Shown: piece by piece, positions 23,708-36,504 of the stretch
Layout of the letters: each line of letters opens with the position of its first letter
Numbering within the stretch: the first letter of the stretch is position 1
Assembly (NCBI GenBank): GCA_916613615.1
Contig: OU744724.1
Span: 47,110,500 to 47,174,499 of the forward strand
Length of the DNA stretch: 64,000 nt
Source: Steromphala cineraria
Taxonomy: Eukaryota > Mollusca > Gastropoda > Trochida > Trochidae
Direction of reading: 5' to 3'
Translations under genes and position numbers: made by a program
Notes under the pieces: generated by a model
Databases searched by the model: none
Seen by the model: only the letters and a program-made list of their open reading frames with translations
What the model was told of the DNA's origin: nothing

Positions 23708-24877
23708 TTAAAGGGACTCTATACCCTGAGTGAATTGCAGGGACGGGCTCTTTGACTTTGTTATTATTTTGCAATTGCATGCTGGGATAAATTTCGACTG
23801 GTTATATGACTACAATGCGCTGGAATTAAACGCTATTCTGCTCAACAGATCATGGAATACTATAGGGAACAAAGGCATATTTACCACTATGGGTTTGAAA
23901 CCAGCGGTAATAAATATCTTCTTAAAGAAAGAATCTTTTCAAATTTACAGTGTAACACATGATCTTGGTCAGATGAAATCTTATGGGATAATTTCAAAAC
24001 TCATTTTTATTATGAAGATAAGATAAATATCTAAAAGAAAAGTTTTCGAGTTAGGATTTATTACTCAAAGACAGAGACCATAGCAAAATTGGGAAAAAAG
24101 AGTTAAAATGCTTTCAATGAAACAATGGTAAAATAAACATAGTACCAGGTTAATTTACATCGTTACCATATAAAACATGTTCAGTGAAAGAAAACAACAA
24201 ACCTGTGTACTTTAAGAGTTAACGAGCGCCTCCAGCAGGGCTAATAACGAGCCTAACGTAACGTAACGTAACATTTAATTACACAATAATTAGCAGTGAT
24301 TGTGTTGTACATATTTCTTGTCCACTAAGCCAGACACGACGGCGCCATCAAGCAATGGCTCGACAGTTATATGACCTGTTTTGACACATGACTATAGAGT
24401 CACTGGACGTCAATAAACTGACACCTCACACCTGTTATCTGTAACATCCGGCTCTTTGATACACAACTTCAAATGGCAGATTCCTTGTCGTCTTCAAGGC
24501 ACTTTTTAACATGTATTAGATGTAACTGCAGGCTGTTAAATTTATAACTTCTTTGAGAGGCATTTTAGAAATTGGAATGACAAAGACGTTGCCATCCATA
24601 TATTCCTCTGCATTATTGTTAAATTTATTATACAAATTTAAAACTATGTTATTTAACAACGAAATATAAAAGATAAAAAATAATTAGTTGAGAAAATTGC
24701 ATTTTTGTAAACCCCATTACCTATCACTCAGTTACATGATTTCACGTACATATGTTTATCTGTAATGCATATTTAGGCAATAAGCAAACATTTATATCAT
24801 ATTTCACTCTTTGATTGAATACTTTATCTACTTAAACTGTGAGAAATAATATGTTCTTTTTAGTCATGATTTAATTA

Positions 24878-25031
24878 GGAGATAAACAAACTGTATTTGA
24901 AAATCAGCGGCATATTACAGAATTATTATAGCTCTAAATTTAATTTCAAGTCGAGGCTTTAAATGGATAATTTAGAGCCATAATAATTCCGTTATATGCC
25001 GCTGATTTACAAACACAGTATGTTTATCTCC
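24878..25031. repeat. 154-bp near-perfect palindrome
   Basis: Arms of about 63 bp run inward from GGAGATAAAC on the left and GTTTATCTCC on the right. Both include CAGCGGCATAT or its inverse and TTATTATAGCTCTAAATT or its inverse. The central spacer is about 30 nt. It looks like a foldback MITE inside the larger TIR element. The corresponding part of copy 2 is missing, so I cannot tell whether it was ancestral. Confidence 0.8.
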
Positions 25032-25980
25032 ATTCTACCATAATAGCGATTTAAAATTGAACTATATTCTTTCGCATTGACTCAGGTGTGCTGTGTCATG
25101 ATGCCCGTGCACGATTTCCACGGAGCGACATTCACACAGTGTTAACGGATTTGGTTATCTCGAATAACGTTACAAATAGAAGGCCTCGGAGATTATCGAC
25201 AAATATCCGAATGCTGCAAAGGGAGCTCACTCTATTCAGTAGATGTTTTATTATTTCGTGACGGCTGTTAGCGTTGTGTTAAGTTCTGCATATATTCACA
25301 AACTTGACATCTGTATGATTGCATTGGTGTTGTAAATAAATTTAAGGTAAGTGTATGCCGCATTTCGATTCATATTCGTATGAAATTCTGGCCGGTTAAA
25401 CTTTGTCGAGCCCGTATTGGTCTAACGCTACAGAATGATGGACCATGCGAACGGGAAATCTGAACAGTTGTCAGTGACTCAGTGTCGTGTATTTTACCGG
25501 TTTTGACAGACTGCAAGCGTTAAATTCTATAAAAATTTTACATACAATGCAATAATTGCATATTTTGTTAAAATGTTCGACACAACAGCAATATTTCAGA
25601 ACTACTTGTTGCTAGGCAACAAATGAATTCTTGCGCATTAGACGAAGTAAACAGAGCACCGTATAACCACATTATACGCCCTCTGATTTTTCACAGCAGC
25701 CAATCAGAAACGAGTATTTTGCACATTTATGGTAGAATCATATTTCGTGAAAAAAATAAGCTAATGAATGGATTGATAAAAAGTTCAAAAATTATTTCCA
25801 CAAACCGTCAAGTATAATTATTTTTGAATAAATGTAACAGATAGGATGATAGGGGCATATTTTTTGCTCATATTTTGTTATATCATTGCTAGATCACAAA
25901 CCTATTCATACTTAGAACGAAGTTATCATAAAATGAAGAATAATATTGCATCTAAATATCTGTGTGCACTCCTGCCTCAA

Positions 25981-26533
25981 CGGTGATCGGGGAAAAAGTC
26001 ACAGTTCTTCATTCACCTAAACTACCTAAAACAACTGACTAAAAGCTCTGTCATGAAAACATTCTTGTATTTCTATATAAACTTCCTTTTCTTGTGGATT
26101 ACCATCCAGCAACTGTAACATAGCTGTTGTATCCCGGAGCGCTATCAACATTTAAACCACTAAAAGCTCAGAGAAAATTAATTCTTTCGGACAATGAAAT
26201 GAAGAAAGGGGACAAATGCTTGGTAGTTTTATATGGTGCAATAAAAGTATGGACTTCATTAAATCCTGATATCCAAAATAAAGATACATAACACGGATTC
26301 AAAAACACAAATTGCGGACAACTATGATATTCAATATTTATCAAATCATAAAATGATAAATATTTTTAACCAAGACATCTTAAGATAAGTCATATCATGT
26401 GGCCTATCATCAGTCAATTTAATTTCAACACACAGAACTTTATTGAAATACCAAACATTTCAATAAGCATAACTATCATAAAATATTGTGATTTTTTTCC
26501 CCAGGCATACTTGTGACTTTTTTCCGATTACCG
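25981..26533. repeat. Internal inverted repeat within TIR element
   Basis: CGGTGATCGGGGAAAAAGTC at the left is inverted at the right as GTGACTTTTTTCCGATTACCG. The same pair occurs in copy 2 at 30715-31271, so it predates the split of the two copies. It may be an older nested element or internal transposase-binding sites. Confidence 0.65.
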
Positions 26534-27344
26534 TGTCAGATGCGGTCACGGAATTGAAACGATGTTTACTATTTTCAACAAATCATACAAGATAGAAACC
26601 ATTCTTCTATTTGAAAGGGTTTGGTAAAAGCACTGTACTTAGAACGGGGATTAAAACGTTGTTGTCATATCATTAAGGCTTAAATTGAGACTGTATGAAA
26701 AATTGAAAATGATATATTTCGAAAAATAAGATTAACCAAAAGAGAAAATTTTAGCCACGCATTCATGCATTTGCGAAGTAAACCTACTCACGTTACAAAG
26801 AAATTACTATTTCAAAACCAAGACGTTGTATTTATCATATATGGTGAAAAGTAGTACATAGACGGAACGTAAATGCAATTATGATGCTATTCATCTGAAC
26901 ATACAAAAACATTTCATTATCTACGTTTATTCTCTTTGTAATAAATCATTTTATAAAAATGTAGCCCAACTGACCATTGAGAATAAAGCTGAGTGTGTTA
27001 CGACAAGGCTTTGACTATGCTAAAGGCTTTATCAAATAATAGTTCATCATATTTTGTTATGGGTGCGATCACGCTTGCGCCGAGGTTACGAATCATCTCC
27101 AGCTGCCGGGCAGCGCCCAGTTCGTGTCACGTGACCGCGTTACGCAACTAAAAAAAGTTCCTCGCACTCGCATTACCTTGGGTGATTAGTGTTGTCAGGA
27201 CTGGGTATAGTGTCCCTTTAACTTTTATATTGATGCATTTTTATATTGGATATGTTCTTTTTAAAATAAAATAAGTGAAAATAATGTTTTTCAAGTTAGC
27301 TCTAATCGATAAATTTGTTAATGTCTTGAATTTGATGAATTTGA

Positions 27345-27640
27345 AGCTCCCAGTTCCCGGTTCCCGGTTCCTTATTCAAATTGTGAAGTTGGCTCCCAGT
27401 TCACGGTTCCCGGTTCCTTATTCAAATTGTGAAGTTGGCTCCCAGTTCATGGTTCCTAGTTCCTTATTCAAATTGTGAAGTTGGCTCCCAGTTCACGGTT
27501 CCCAGTTCCTTATTCAAATTGTGAAGTTATCTCCCAGTTCACGGTTCCTAGTTCCTTATTCAAATTGTGAAGTTGGCTCCCAGTTCCCGGTTCCCAGTTC
27601 TCTATTCGAATTGCGAAGTAAAAGCTCCCGGTTCAATGTT
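27345..27640. repeat. 46-bp minisatellite, ~6 copies
   Basis: The period is 46 bp (unit contains CTCCCAGTTCACGGTTCCC and TTATTCAAATTGTGAAG), with about 90% identity between units and degeneration at the right edge. The 27275-27478 frame runs through it and is an artefact. Confidence 0.85.
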
Positions 27641-27724
27641 CAGTTATAATACCCATTCTAAAATAATATGTTTATCACTGTTTTGATTCTAATGTACAAA
27701 GTCGCAATATCAGCCACACTTTCA

Positions 27725-28160
27725 CTGTACCCGGTTTCTTATTAGACTCGCTCACACCCGTTTCAAAATAAATACGTTTATCATTGAATAAGCATTTATT
27801 AGGTCTATGTCAAGTCTACCTCTGTACATAAGTAAAGTGCAATATACGCTCGTACATTTACATATAGAGCTCTTAGATAGATGCAAAGTGCCAGCTCTAA
27901 GTTCTCTATTCAAAGTGTGAAGTTGGCAACGGGTTCATTATTCAACTTTAGACTCGCTCACACCCGTTTCAAAATAAACATGTATATCATTGAATAAGCA
28001 TATATCAGGTCTATGTCCAGTCTACCTCTGCACATAAGCAAAGTGTAATTTACGCTCGTACATTTATGCACAGGGCTATTAGATAGATGCAAGGTGCCAG
28101 CTCCCAGTTCCCTATTCAAAGTGTGAAGTTGGAACCGGGTTCATTATTCAACTCGACTCG
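27725..28160. repeat. ~205-bp direct tandem duplication
   Basis: Two copies beginning 'agactcgctcacacccgttt' (27746 and 27951) share the whole unit through 'gtgaagttgg.aacgggttc'. A third start (ctcgctcacacctgtttc) follows at 28158. Their ends resemble the adjacent minisatellite ('tattcaaagtgtgaagttgg'), so both probably derive from one array. Confidence 0.75.
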
Positions 28161-28269
28161 ACTCGCTCACACCTGTTTCAAGAAGGAAAAAAATAAAACA
28201 AAATATTCAAGCTCCACCTCTTTAAATAAGCAAAGCAAAATTTTCAGATATAAAAATTGCTGAAATATT

Positions 28270-28945
28270 CAATCGATAATTTTTAGTATAGGATCCATAG
28301 GTTCACAAGGCCCTGTTAGGGACCATATTGTTACCAAAACTTTCAATTATAATCCTAAATAGTAGGAGTCAATACACAACATTTCAGCTTTAAGGCCTTT
28401 CGCTTCTGGAGAAGAACATTAAAATTAGTTTCAATGGCTTGGCCCTTTTAAGGGGCAACAGGACCATCAAAGCTATAAATTATAATCTTCACTTGTCAAG
28501 GAGTCTGAACACAAGGTATCAGCTTTCTAGGCTTTATGCTTCAGGAGAAGAACATAACAATAGTGCTAAAAAGCCATAAATAATAAGCACCGTGCTAATC
28601 TGTACAAAAAGGTTCAGCTTTCTAGGCCTTATGCTTCTGTAGATGAGGATGAAAAGTTTTAAGGTGTGGCCCCTGTGTTCCTTATTGGGGCCCACAGGGT
28701 CACAGGGCCAACAAAGCTATAAAGTATAACCCTTACTGGTCAAGGAGTCTTTACAAAAAGTTTCAGCCTTCTAGGCCTTATATTTCTGAAGAGAAAAATG
28801 AAAATAGGTTTTAAGGGTGTGACTACAGGGCCAAGAAAGCTATGAATTATAATCCTCACGAGTCAAAGAGTCTGTACACAAAGTTTCAGCTTTCTAGGTC
28901 TTATTCTTCTGGAGAAGGTGAAAATAGGTCAGATGAGCTAACAAG
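28270..28945 (-). mobile_element. Tandem-monomer element, reversed AGCTCATC type
   Basis: Monomers read on the minus strand resemble those at 11740-11899 ('tttcagctttctaggccttat' on + strand near 28520, 28610, 28760, 28880). The array ends with 'cagatgagctaac' at ~28930-28942, the inverse of the AGCTCATCTG start. The left end is not defined. Confidence 0.65.
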
Positions 28946-30042
28946 GACTAAACCTTTCTGTGACTAAACATTTCAGTACCAACCTTTTTGTGTACAGTCA
29001 ACTTATGATCCCATTATCGATCTTGAAAGGATAATAAAAACATATACATTTTCTTGCAATTATTTTGTTTAGTCATGCCTTATCTAATAGATGTAAAATT
29101 CAATATACATCATATAAAAAAATAACATTATTTGTTGTTTGATAAATATCAACACTAGCTAGGAAATGATCACTTGGTATATGAAATAGACAATATAGTT
29201 ATAATATCACGGTGATGCAAGAGAGTAACATTTTTTTCAAAACCTTGGTAAGCAATACAAAAAACAAAAATATTAAATGTCAAGCAAAACTAACAAGATA
29301 AAAATCAAAAAGATAACTACATTTTCATTTTTTTTAAAACATAATAAAAAAAGAACCTCAGAAGTCGTGACCTTGAACTTTGACATCAAATGTCAACATG
29401 TCAAACAAATTCCCAGGGGTATTTTAAACAATAATATTCCCAGGCTGCGTTATGAACAAGTAACTTAAATGAGTTTGAAACTTTCAAAATTTGATTAATA
29501 GGGGGTAGAAAATCAATAACCCACACCTAAGTGACCTTGACCTAATATTTAAGGTTAAATAATCTATGATAACTTTTCATTTATTATTAGAATCATGAAA
29601 GATAAAAAGTTTTAACAGTCCTTTTTATGCAATACCCTGCTTCCGTTGACTTTGTGACCATGACCTTTGGCCAATTGCAACCTATTTTTGGTATTTTTCA
29701 AATTTTGATATAGAGCTCTACAGCACAGGTTATCATGTCCTATACACCTTAATGGTTAATATGCTGAGTTTAATTACGGTAAATACAGGTACTACAGTTT
29801 CGAATTCTGGATTCCATAAATCAATCTTAAAATTGCTATACCACTTTTTATTCCCTTATAGAATTAAAATCAGAAATGATATGATGTAATCCTTGATTAT
29901 TGAAAATTAGGTATGTTTAGAGCTGATATGCAAAATGTCTCTTTTCAACATATTTTAGAACTAGAAATATGTACTTGTGATGCACAGTGATGTCCCCTGT
30001 CCAAACTTTTAATATGAAAAATTACCATACACCACATATGTA
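28946..30042. other. AT-rich DNA, diverged AGGTCA-bearing repeat
   Basis: No gene is supported. Around 29365-29560 there are 'cgtgaccttgaactttgac' and 'gtgaccttgacctaat' phrases, like worn copies of the AGGTCA-rich repeats elsewhere in the window. Confidence 0.5.
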
Positions 30043-31347
30043 TTAAAGGGACTCTATACTCAGGGCTGACAACACTAATCACCCGAGGTAATGAGAGTGC
30101 GAGGAACTTTTTTTAGTTGCAGAACGCAGTCACGTGACACGAACTGGGCGCTGCCCGGCAGCTGGAGATGATTCGTAACCTCGGCGCAAGCGTGATCGCA
30201 CCCATAACAAAATATGATTTTTACCCCAATATCATAAGGAAAAAACGAAAGCACTATTATTTGATAAAGCCTTTAGCATAGTTAAAGCCTCGTTGTAACA
30301 CACTCAGCTTTATTCTCAATGGTCAGTTGGGCTAATAAAATGATTTATTACAAAGAGGATAAACGTTGAGAATAAAACTTTTTATGTATGTTCAGATGAA
30401 TAGCATCATAATTGCATTTACGTTCCATCTATGTACTACTTTTCACCATATATGATAAATACAACGTCTTGGTTTTGAAATAGTATTTTCTTTGTAACGC
30501 TAATGCATGAATGCGTGGCTAAAATTTTCTCTTTTTGTCAATCTTATTTTTCAAAATATCAATTTAAGCCTAAATGATATGAAAGCAATGTTTTAATCCC
30601 CGTTCTAAGTACAGTGCTTTTACCAACCCTTTAAAATAGAAGAATGATTTCTATCTTGTATGATTTGTTGAAAATAGTGTACATCATTTTCAATTCCGTG
30701 ACCTCATCTGACATGGTAATCGGAAAAAAGTCACAAATTTGCCTAGGGAAAAAAGTCACAATATTTTGTGATAGTAATGCTTATTGAAATGTTTGGTATT
30801 TCAAATATGTTCTGTGTGTTGAAATTAAGTTGACTGATAATAGGCCACATGATATGACTTATCTTATGTTGTCTTTGTTAAAATTATTTATCATTTAATA
30901 ATTTAATAAATATTGAGTATCATAGTTGTCCGCAATTTGTATTTTTGAAACCGTGTTATGTATATCTTTATTTTTATATATCGGGATTTAACGAATTCCA
31001 TACTTTTATTGCACCATATAAAACTACCAAGCATTTGTCCCCTTTCTTCATTTCATTGTCCGAAAGGATGAATTTTTCTCTGAGCTTTTAGTGGTTTAAA
31101 TGTTGATAGCGCTCCGGGATACAACAGTTATGTTACAGTTGATGGATGGTGATCTCACAAGAAAAAGAAGTTCATATAAAGATACAAGAATGCTTTCATA
31201 ACAGAGCTTTTAGTCAGTTGTTTTAGGTAGTTTAGGTGAATGAAGGACTGTGACTTTTTCCCCGATCACCGTTGAGGCAGGAGTGCACACAGATATTTAG
31301 ATGCGATATTATTCTTCATTTTATGAATATGGAAACTTTGTTCTAAG
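30043..31347. mobile_element. TIR element copy 2, left part (reverse orientation)
   Basis: It starts TTAAAGGGACTCTATACTC and continues as a diverged reverse complement of the right part of copy 1 (for example 30110-30205 against 27055-27165). It stops at 'gttctaag' (31347), where the Ty3 LTR begins, and picks up again at 53833-53837 with 'taagtatgaattggtttgtg', exactly the next sequence expected from copy 1 (about 25925 inverted). Confidence 0.85.
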
Positions 31348-32076
31348 TATCATATGGTTGAGGCAGGGTTCCAGGAAATCCTCATCTGCCCCAACTTTTG
31401 ATATTCTGGGTTGATGGTCTAACTGTCCAGTTTTAACGGGGAATTAACTCTAGGCAGAATTCCATGGAATAGATATGCACACTTTTATTTACAGGAATGA
31501 CTTACATAACAACATAGATACAATATGTAGATAATAAAGTCCAAGTAGTAAGTCAGCCCCCGGAGTAGTCGTGAGATGTGTTAGGTATGATTTCCAAACT
31601 GCAACTTAATATTCTAATTTCTATCAGGGTTAATAAAGATAAATGAAGGTAACCTCTCATTGGTCAAACTTTTAATCTCATTAAGTATTTTCAACATCCT
31701 AGACGGTTTATGATATGGAATGTCTGAGTTATTGCAAGATTAAATAAGTGTCATCAATTAAGTTTCCTAAGTGGATTATCTTAAATTAGCCTAAGGCTCT
31801 ATCTACTAAAATCACTGTCAGTGTCAACACTTTGTCAAAGGATTTAGAACTAGAGGTAACCATGATGTCTACCTTTTATATCAAGATTATCTCTGACATT
31901 TTGTAGCTTGAGGTGAATGTGAATATGGGAAAAGTTGACTTATTTCATGGATGACATTTACTTGTATGTTTTGAATTGTTATTGTTACTTTTATATTTCT
32001 TTAAAGGTAATGGTATATTTTCCTAATTTCTATAACATAATTTTAATGTAATTTGGGTAATATCAAGCCCATGATA
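31348..32076 (-). repeat. Ty3 3' LTR
   Basis: 729 bp. It matches the 5' LTR (51982-53832 after removing its insert) and the solo LTR at 47300-48118, apart from two small gaps (about 12 and 33 nt) that the other copies do not have. Confidence 0.88.
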
Positions 32077-32090
32077 TCTTCCCCTCGCTT
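32077..32090 (-). promoter_or_regulatory. Polypurine tract beside 3' LTR
   Basis: On the minus strand the sequence immediately upstream of the LTR reads GCGAGGGGAAGA. A purine run at this exact position is where plus-strand DNA synthesis is primed in LTR elements, and it supports the LTR boundary. Confidence 0.75.
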
Positions 32091-33527
32091 GTGAAGTTTG
32101 GACTCCAAACTTATGAATGGTTATAATATTGGGTAAGAGATATGATGGATATGATGTTTCAATTATAATATATCGATAGTTTTCATTGATGATTTCTATG
32201 ACAGTTCACTGTAATAATGATAGAATGAAAAGTGCACATTTGTAAATGATAATGTAAAGGTCCATGTGATGATAGTTATGGTAGTCCAATTTGAAAATTA
32301 AAGGTCCAATTGATGATGATTATTGTCCATTTGATGTTGATTTTGATTCTTCATCTTATGTGCACTGAATCTTCACTGTAGTTTCCTTGGCGAAGAACAT
32401 CGGAGGTAGATAGATCATCCTGTTGTAGGGACCTGGCCTTCTGGTTAGATCTGTACATCCCGATGTTCTGTCCACTGGAAACCTTTCACAGCATGTCTTG
32501 TTGGTTCAGGCAGCAGGATATGAAATCAAAAAGAGAAATTCTGGGCAGTAATTGTTTAATACTGATAGTATTTAGTAATAGATTTTATTATCGAAATGGA
32601 AAAGCTGCATATTATCTTTTGGTATGATCTGTAAGGTAAAAGGTACATTATATTGACATTGGTAAAAATAAAGGGGTATTTGTTGAATTAGTACTGTGTA
32701 TATGTGTATCTAAACATACAATGCAATGGTATTGTTGATTTTACATACTGTACAGTCTGAAAAGATCATTTTAGTTTGTCAAAACATAAGTGTGACAATA
32801 ATCTGTCGCATCAGTTAAAAGATGTGTATAATACATTCACTATCTTAGATAGTGTAGGTGTTGATAATAGACTGAATATTTGATGTCAATATAGTCATGA
32901 TAAGGTAATGGTTTGGTAGAGTTATAAATGCATGTATGTATACATATAAGGAAACATATAAGTGTAAATACATTACTATCTTGGATAGTATGAGTGTTGA
33001 TATACCGGTAGGTGCTAAGGAATGCTAAATATGTTAATTATATACAAATAATGGTATATGGTGCAGTAAATGCTACCGAGGTACATATTTACATAATAGA
33101 CGTATGTGTATATTACAAGTGCTATCTTGGATAGCAATAGTGCTAATTGATATCTAGGCTATTTAATAGCTTGAATGTACTCACAAGTTATGTGATGTAC
33201 ATGACACATTCATAATATAAATTCATAATAAGCATGAGTGATGATTTTGATAAGCTGAAATGCACATTCGCACATTATGCGTCATACATAACTAACTCAT
33301 TCATAATGTTGTGAGAATGATAGATAATTGTACATAAACATATTTTTTTGTATATTTCATGTGCTATCTTGGATAGCAGAGTGCTAATAGGTATCTAGAC
33401 TTTTTAATAGCTGGAAAGTACTCACACATAATGTGATGTACATGACACATTCGTAATATAAATGCATAATAAACTTGAGTGATGACATGGAAGAGCTGAA
33501 ATGCACATCCGCATATTATACGTCATA
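32091..33527 (-). other. Ty3 3' non-coding region with tandem repeats
   Basis: No ORF of interest is present. From about 33119 a ~240-bp unit repeats ('gtgctatcttggatagca' at 33119 and 33359; 'gcacattatgcgtcatacataac' near 33265 and, altered, 33505). It continues after the inserted element at 35661-36100. Shorter 'ctatcttggatag' inverted phrases also occur at 32842 and 32972. Confidence 0.65.
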
Positions 33528-35660
33528 TGAGTCATTCTCAAAAAAAGGTGAAATTCTGGACACAAAATTTAAAAAAAAATTATGAAACATTTTGGTAATT
33601 AATTTTCGCAAATGGGTAAGTGTATATCAAAGACATGTGAAAAATACAAAATTAATGCTTAATGATGTTCAGTAAGTCTGTTGCTGATTAATTAATTAGT
33701 GTATGTGATCATGAGTGTCTTTCCTGTAACAATACTGTTTTGACCAAGAAATCTGAAATTAATGTTATATCTTAAATTTTTCTATTTAGGTCAATTTATT
33801 TTATTCTTTTACACCACTTGCAAATAATAAAACTTAACATTAAACTACTTTAAGGTTTAGATTAAGGGAACAACTGTGTTCATATGTAAACAGAGGACCA
33901 GTTTACACTTTCAAAACCTATAAATGTCAAAATAAATGATTTAAAGAAAATTATTTCAACTGAATTGGACATCTACTTAGTTAAATTCCATTTCAGGATA
34001 TTGTCAACATGTTATCATTATTAATTAGGGCCTATTTAAAAGAATAAATGGAGTTACAGGAAAGACATTCATGTTATGTGAAAGACACTTTATGTGACTG
34101 GAAAGGCAAAAAAAACAAAATATTTATGAAGTGTACTGATATTTCAAAATATTGTGTAGTTGTATTAGTTGAGAACATTTGATTATTGCACAAATTTCTC
34201 ATGATATCCTTTAGTAATCAATAGAGTGTGATTTTGAAAAAAAGTTATGTCGCCAATAATTGTTACAGGAAAGACATCAAATGTTACGAAAGATATGATT
34301 AATTAAGTTTATCCATTTTCAAAGTGACTGCATTGATAATGACATGTAAGACTACCATAATATATCGAAGAACCAATTCAGAAAACAGTTTGTAATCAGT
34401 TTGTATCTTGTTTGATGGTAAATATGGTAAATTGCAACTCTCAGTATTTACAATATATGCAGAAATAATGTTAAGTCTTTACCGTAACAATAAAGTCTTT
34501 GCAGTAACTAAAATCAATTATCATTTATGACCCTTAGACACTGACAAATAATAAATAATTATGCTCCTTATCTTTTTGGGGTATTTCTACTATTAATTAT
34601 CAGCTTATTAACTTCAAGATTTCTCCTCTTTGTATTTTGACACCAGTAATCATGCAAACATTCTTTACTGTAACGGAGTCAAGTCTTTGCAATAACAAGT
34701 TCTGATATAAGTCCATGTTGTGTAAATATATGCCTTCTATCTTACACTATGAAATAATGAACATTAAACTAATACTTAATGTTTTTGAAATATGTGATGA
34801 AAAAATAAATGTTAAGTTCTTTTATTCATTAAATAAAACAAATAGTGACGAAATGTCTTTACTGTAACAATGTTATCTTTCCTGTAACATACTTTTGTTA
34901 CAGGATAGACTGTTACATTAAAGACAATATCTCTTTGACACTACAATTAAAGATAATGACTGATCCCTCAAGCGAGCCAGACTTAAGGCTTGTGTTGCTT
35001 TCGACAACCCAGATTTAATGAACTGGTGATAAGTTACACAAACATAACAGCAATTTTGAAATATGTGTTACAGTAAAGACATCGGCAATTTCTACTCTCT
35101 AAAATCTGAACTTCAACTAATTTTTTTATAAAAAGTATATTGTCTGAAGCCCAGATTAAAGTGTTTGCTTTGTCAATCAGAAACTAACATTGAGCATGAC
35201 AAGAAATATATTTTCCAGAAATCAAGGGATCATCAATTATTTCATGATAATATGGTACTGTTACAGGAAAGACATAATTTTCTGTGACAGACATAAAAAG
35301 TGAAAATTAATATGAAAATTTACTCTATATAAGGTTTGATTAATGTAGGGAATATCATAATAGATGTTTCTATCAACAACCAGTGGAAAAAAGTACATCC
35401 CAAACTCATTCACCAAATGACAGACTCTTGTAGGTCTAAATTCCTTTGCTGGGACATGGGAAATTACGTCTTCTGATTTTGTAAAAATCAAATAAAAAAA
35501 TAGATTGAGCATTAATTTATATTTGAAAGTGTTCTTTTGTGTATCAAATATATAAGCTTCAATCTGAAAGTGAAATCTTATCAAATTTAAATGTTATTTA
35601 TTAAATAAAGACGGTAGAAAGTGGCGGACAGGAATTTCACAAACTTTTGAGAATGACTCA
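33528..35660. mobile_element. 2.1-kb TIR element carrying a repeated 14-bp motif
   Basis: The ends are inverse: TGAGTCATTCTCAAAA at the left and TTTTGAGAATGACTCA at the right. Weaker inverse similarity continues inward (GTGAAATTC.TGGACAC and its inverse), about 37 bp in all. TA flanks both sides, and the interrupted repeat unit resumes after it. Inside, a 14-mer GTTACNGNAAAGAC or its inverse recurs about a dozen times across 33.7-35.3 kb. No transposase is recognised; the 107-codon minus frame at 35261-35584 has no known motif. I infer a non-autonomous cut-and-paste element. Confidence 0.7.
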
Positions 35661-36504
35661 TATACATAACTAACTCATTCGAAATGTGGTAGAATGATAA
35701 AACTTGTATGGATATACTGATAAGCTGAAATGCACATCCGCACATTATGCGTCATACATAACTAACTCATTCGTAACGTTGTAAGAATAATAAAACTTGT
35801 ATGGTAAAATTGATAAGCTAAAATGCACATCCGCACATTATGCGTCGTACATAACTAACTCATTTAAAAGTTGTAAGAATAATAATACTTGATAATTGTA
35901 TACAAATTGACATAAACATATATTTGTGTATATTACATGTGCTATCTTGGATACCAGTAGTGCTAAATCATATTGGTGCTATTTGATAGCAGACACATAA
36001 ATATGATAATATATTTGCTGGTATAGTGTAATATGGAATAGCTGAAATGTACTTCCACACATTATGCGTCATACATAACTAACATATTCGTAATGTAGAA
36101 CTGGTAAAATGTGTTTTTGGAAATGTACCCAGACATTATGCGAATACAAATCGTAATAGCATTTGTAGATAAGATATAAAAAATAAATAAGGTAAAGAAA
36201 TGTGATTTCTAAATCAGGTGTAATGTAAGGAATGTTAATGTTAGTGTGCATAGTTAGAGTGCAACTTCCATTCATTCAGACATTCACTCATGGATTAGTT
36301 TTACCATCTTGGTATTGGGTGATCAGTCCAATCCTCAAGATGTTTGTGTAACGATAAACAAGCAGGTGATCAAACTGAAGTTTGTGTTCACAAATGGTAA
36401 AATGGAAATCAAAAACATAAATCAAAACAACTGGCAAATGAATTTATTTATTGCGGAACAGCAAGCAGTTCATACCTTTTTGTAAGGAGAACTTGTATTT
36501 TCTG
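35661..36504 (-). repeat. Continuation of Ty3 3' tandem repeats
   Basis: The unit 'gcacatccgcacattatgcg' recurs near 35732, 35828 and (altered) 36050. 'gtgctatcttggata' recurs at 35939. 36297-36500 is unique AT-rich sequence up to the ORF remnant. Confidence 0.6.

Larger units (their letters stand above)
23708..27221. mobile_element. 3.5-kb TIR DNA element, copy 1 (non-autonomous)
   Basis: The left end TTAAAGGGACTCTATACCC and right end GGGTATAGTGTCCCTTTAA are inverse over 19 bp with one mismatch. Both are bounded by TTAA, so the duplication could be TTAA or TA; the ends cannot tell these apart. No transposase-like ORF is visible. A reversed, diverged copy begins at 30043 with the same terminus and the same internal order. 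Internal features are a GC-richer block at 27060-27180, a 154-bp palindrome (24878-25031), and inverted GGTGATCGGGGAAAAAGTCAC-type repeats (25981-26004 against 26512-26533). Confidence 0.8.
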
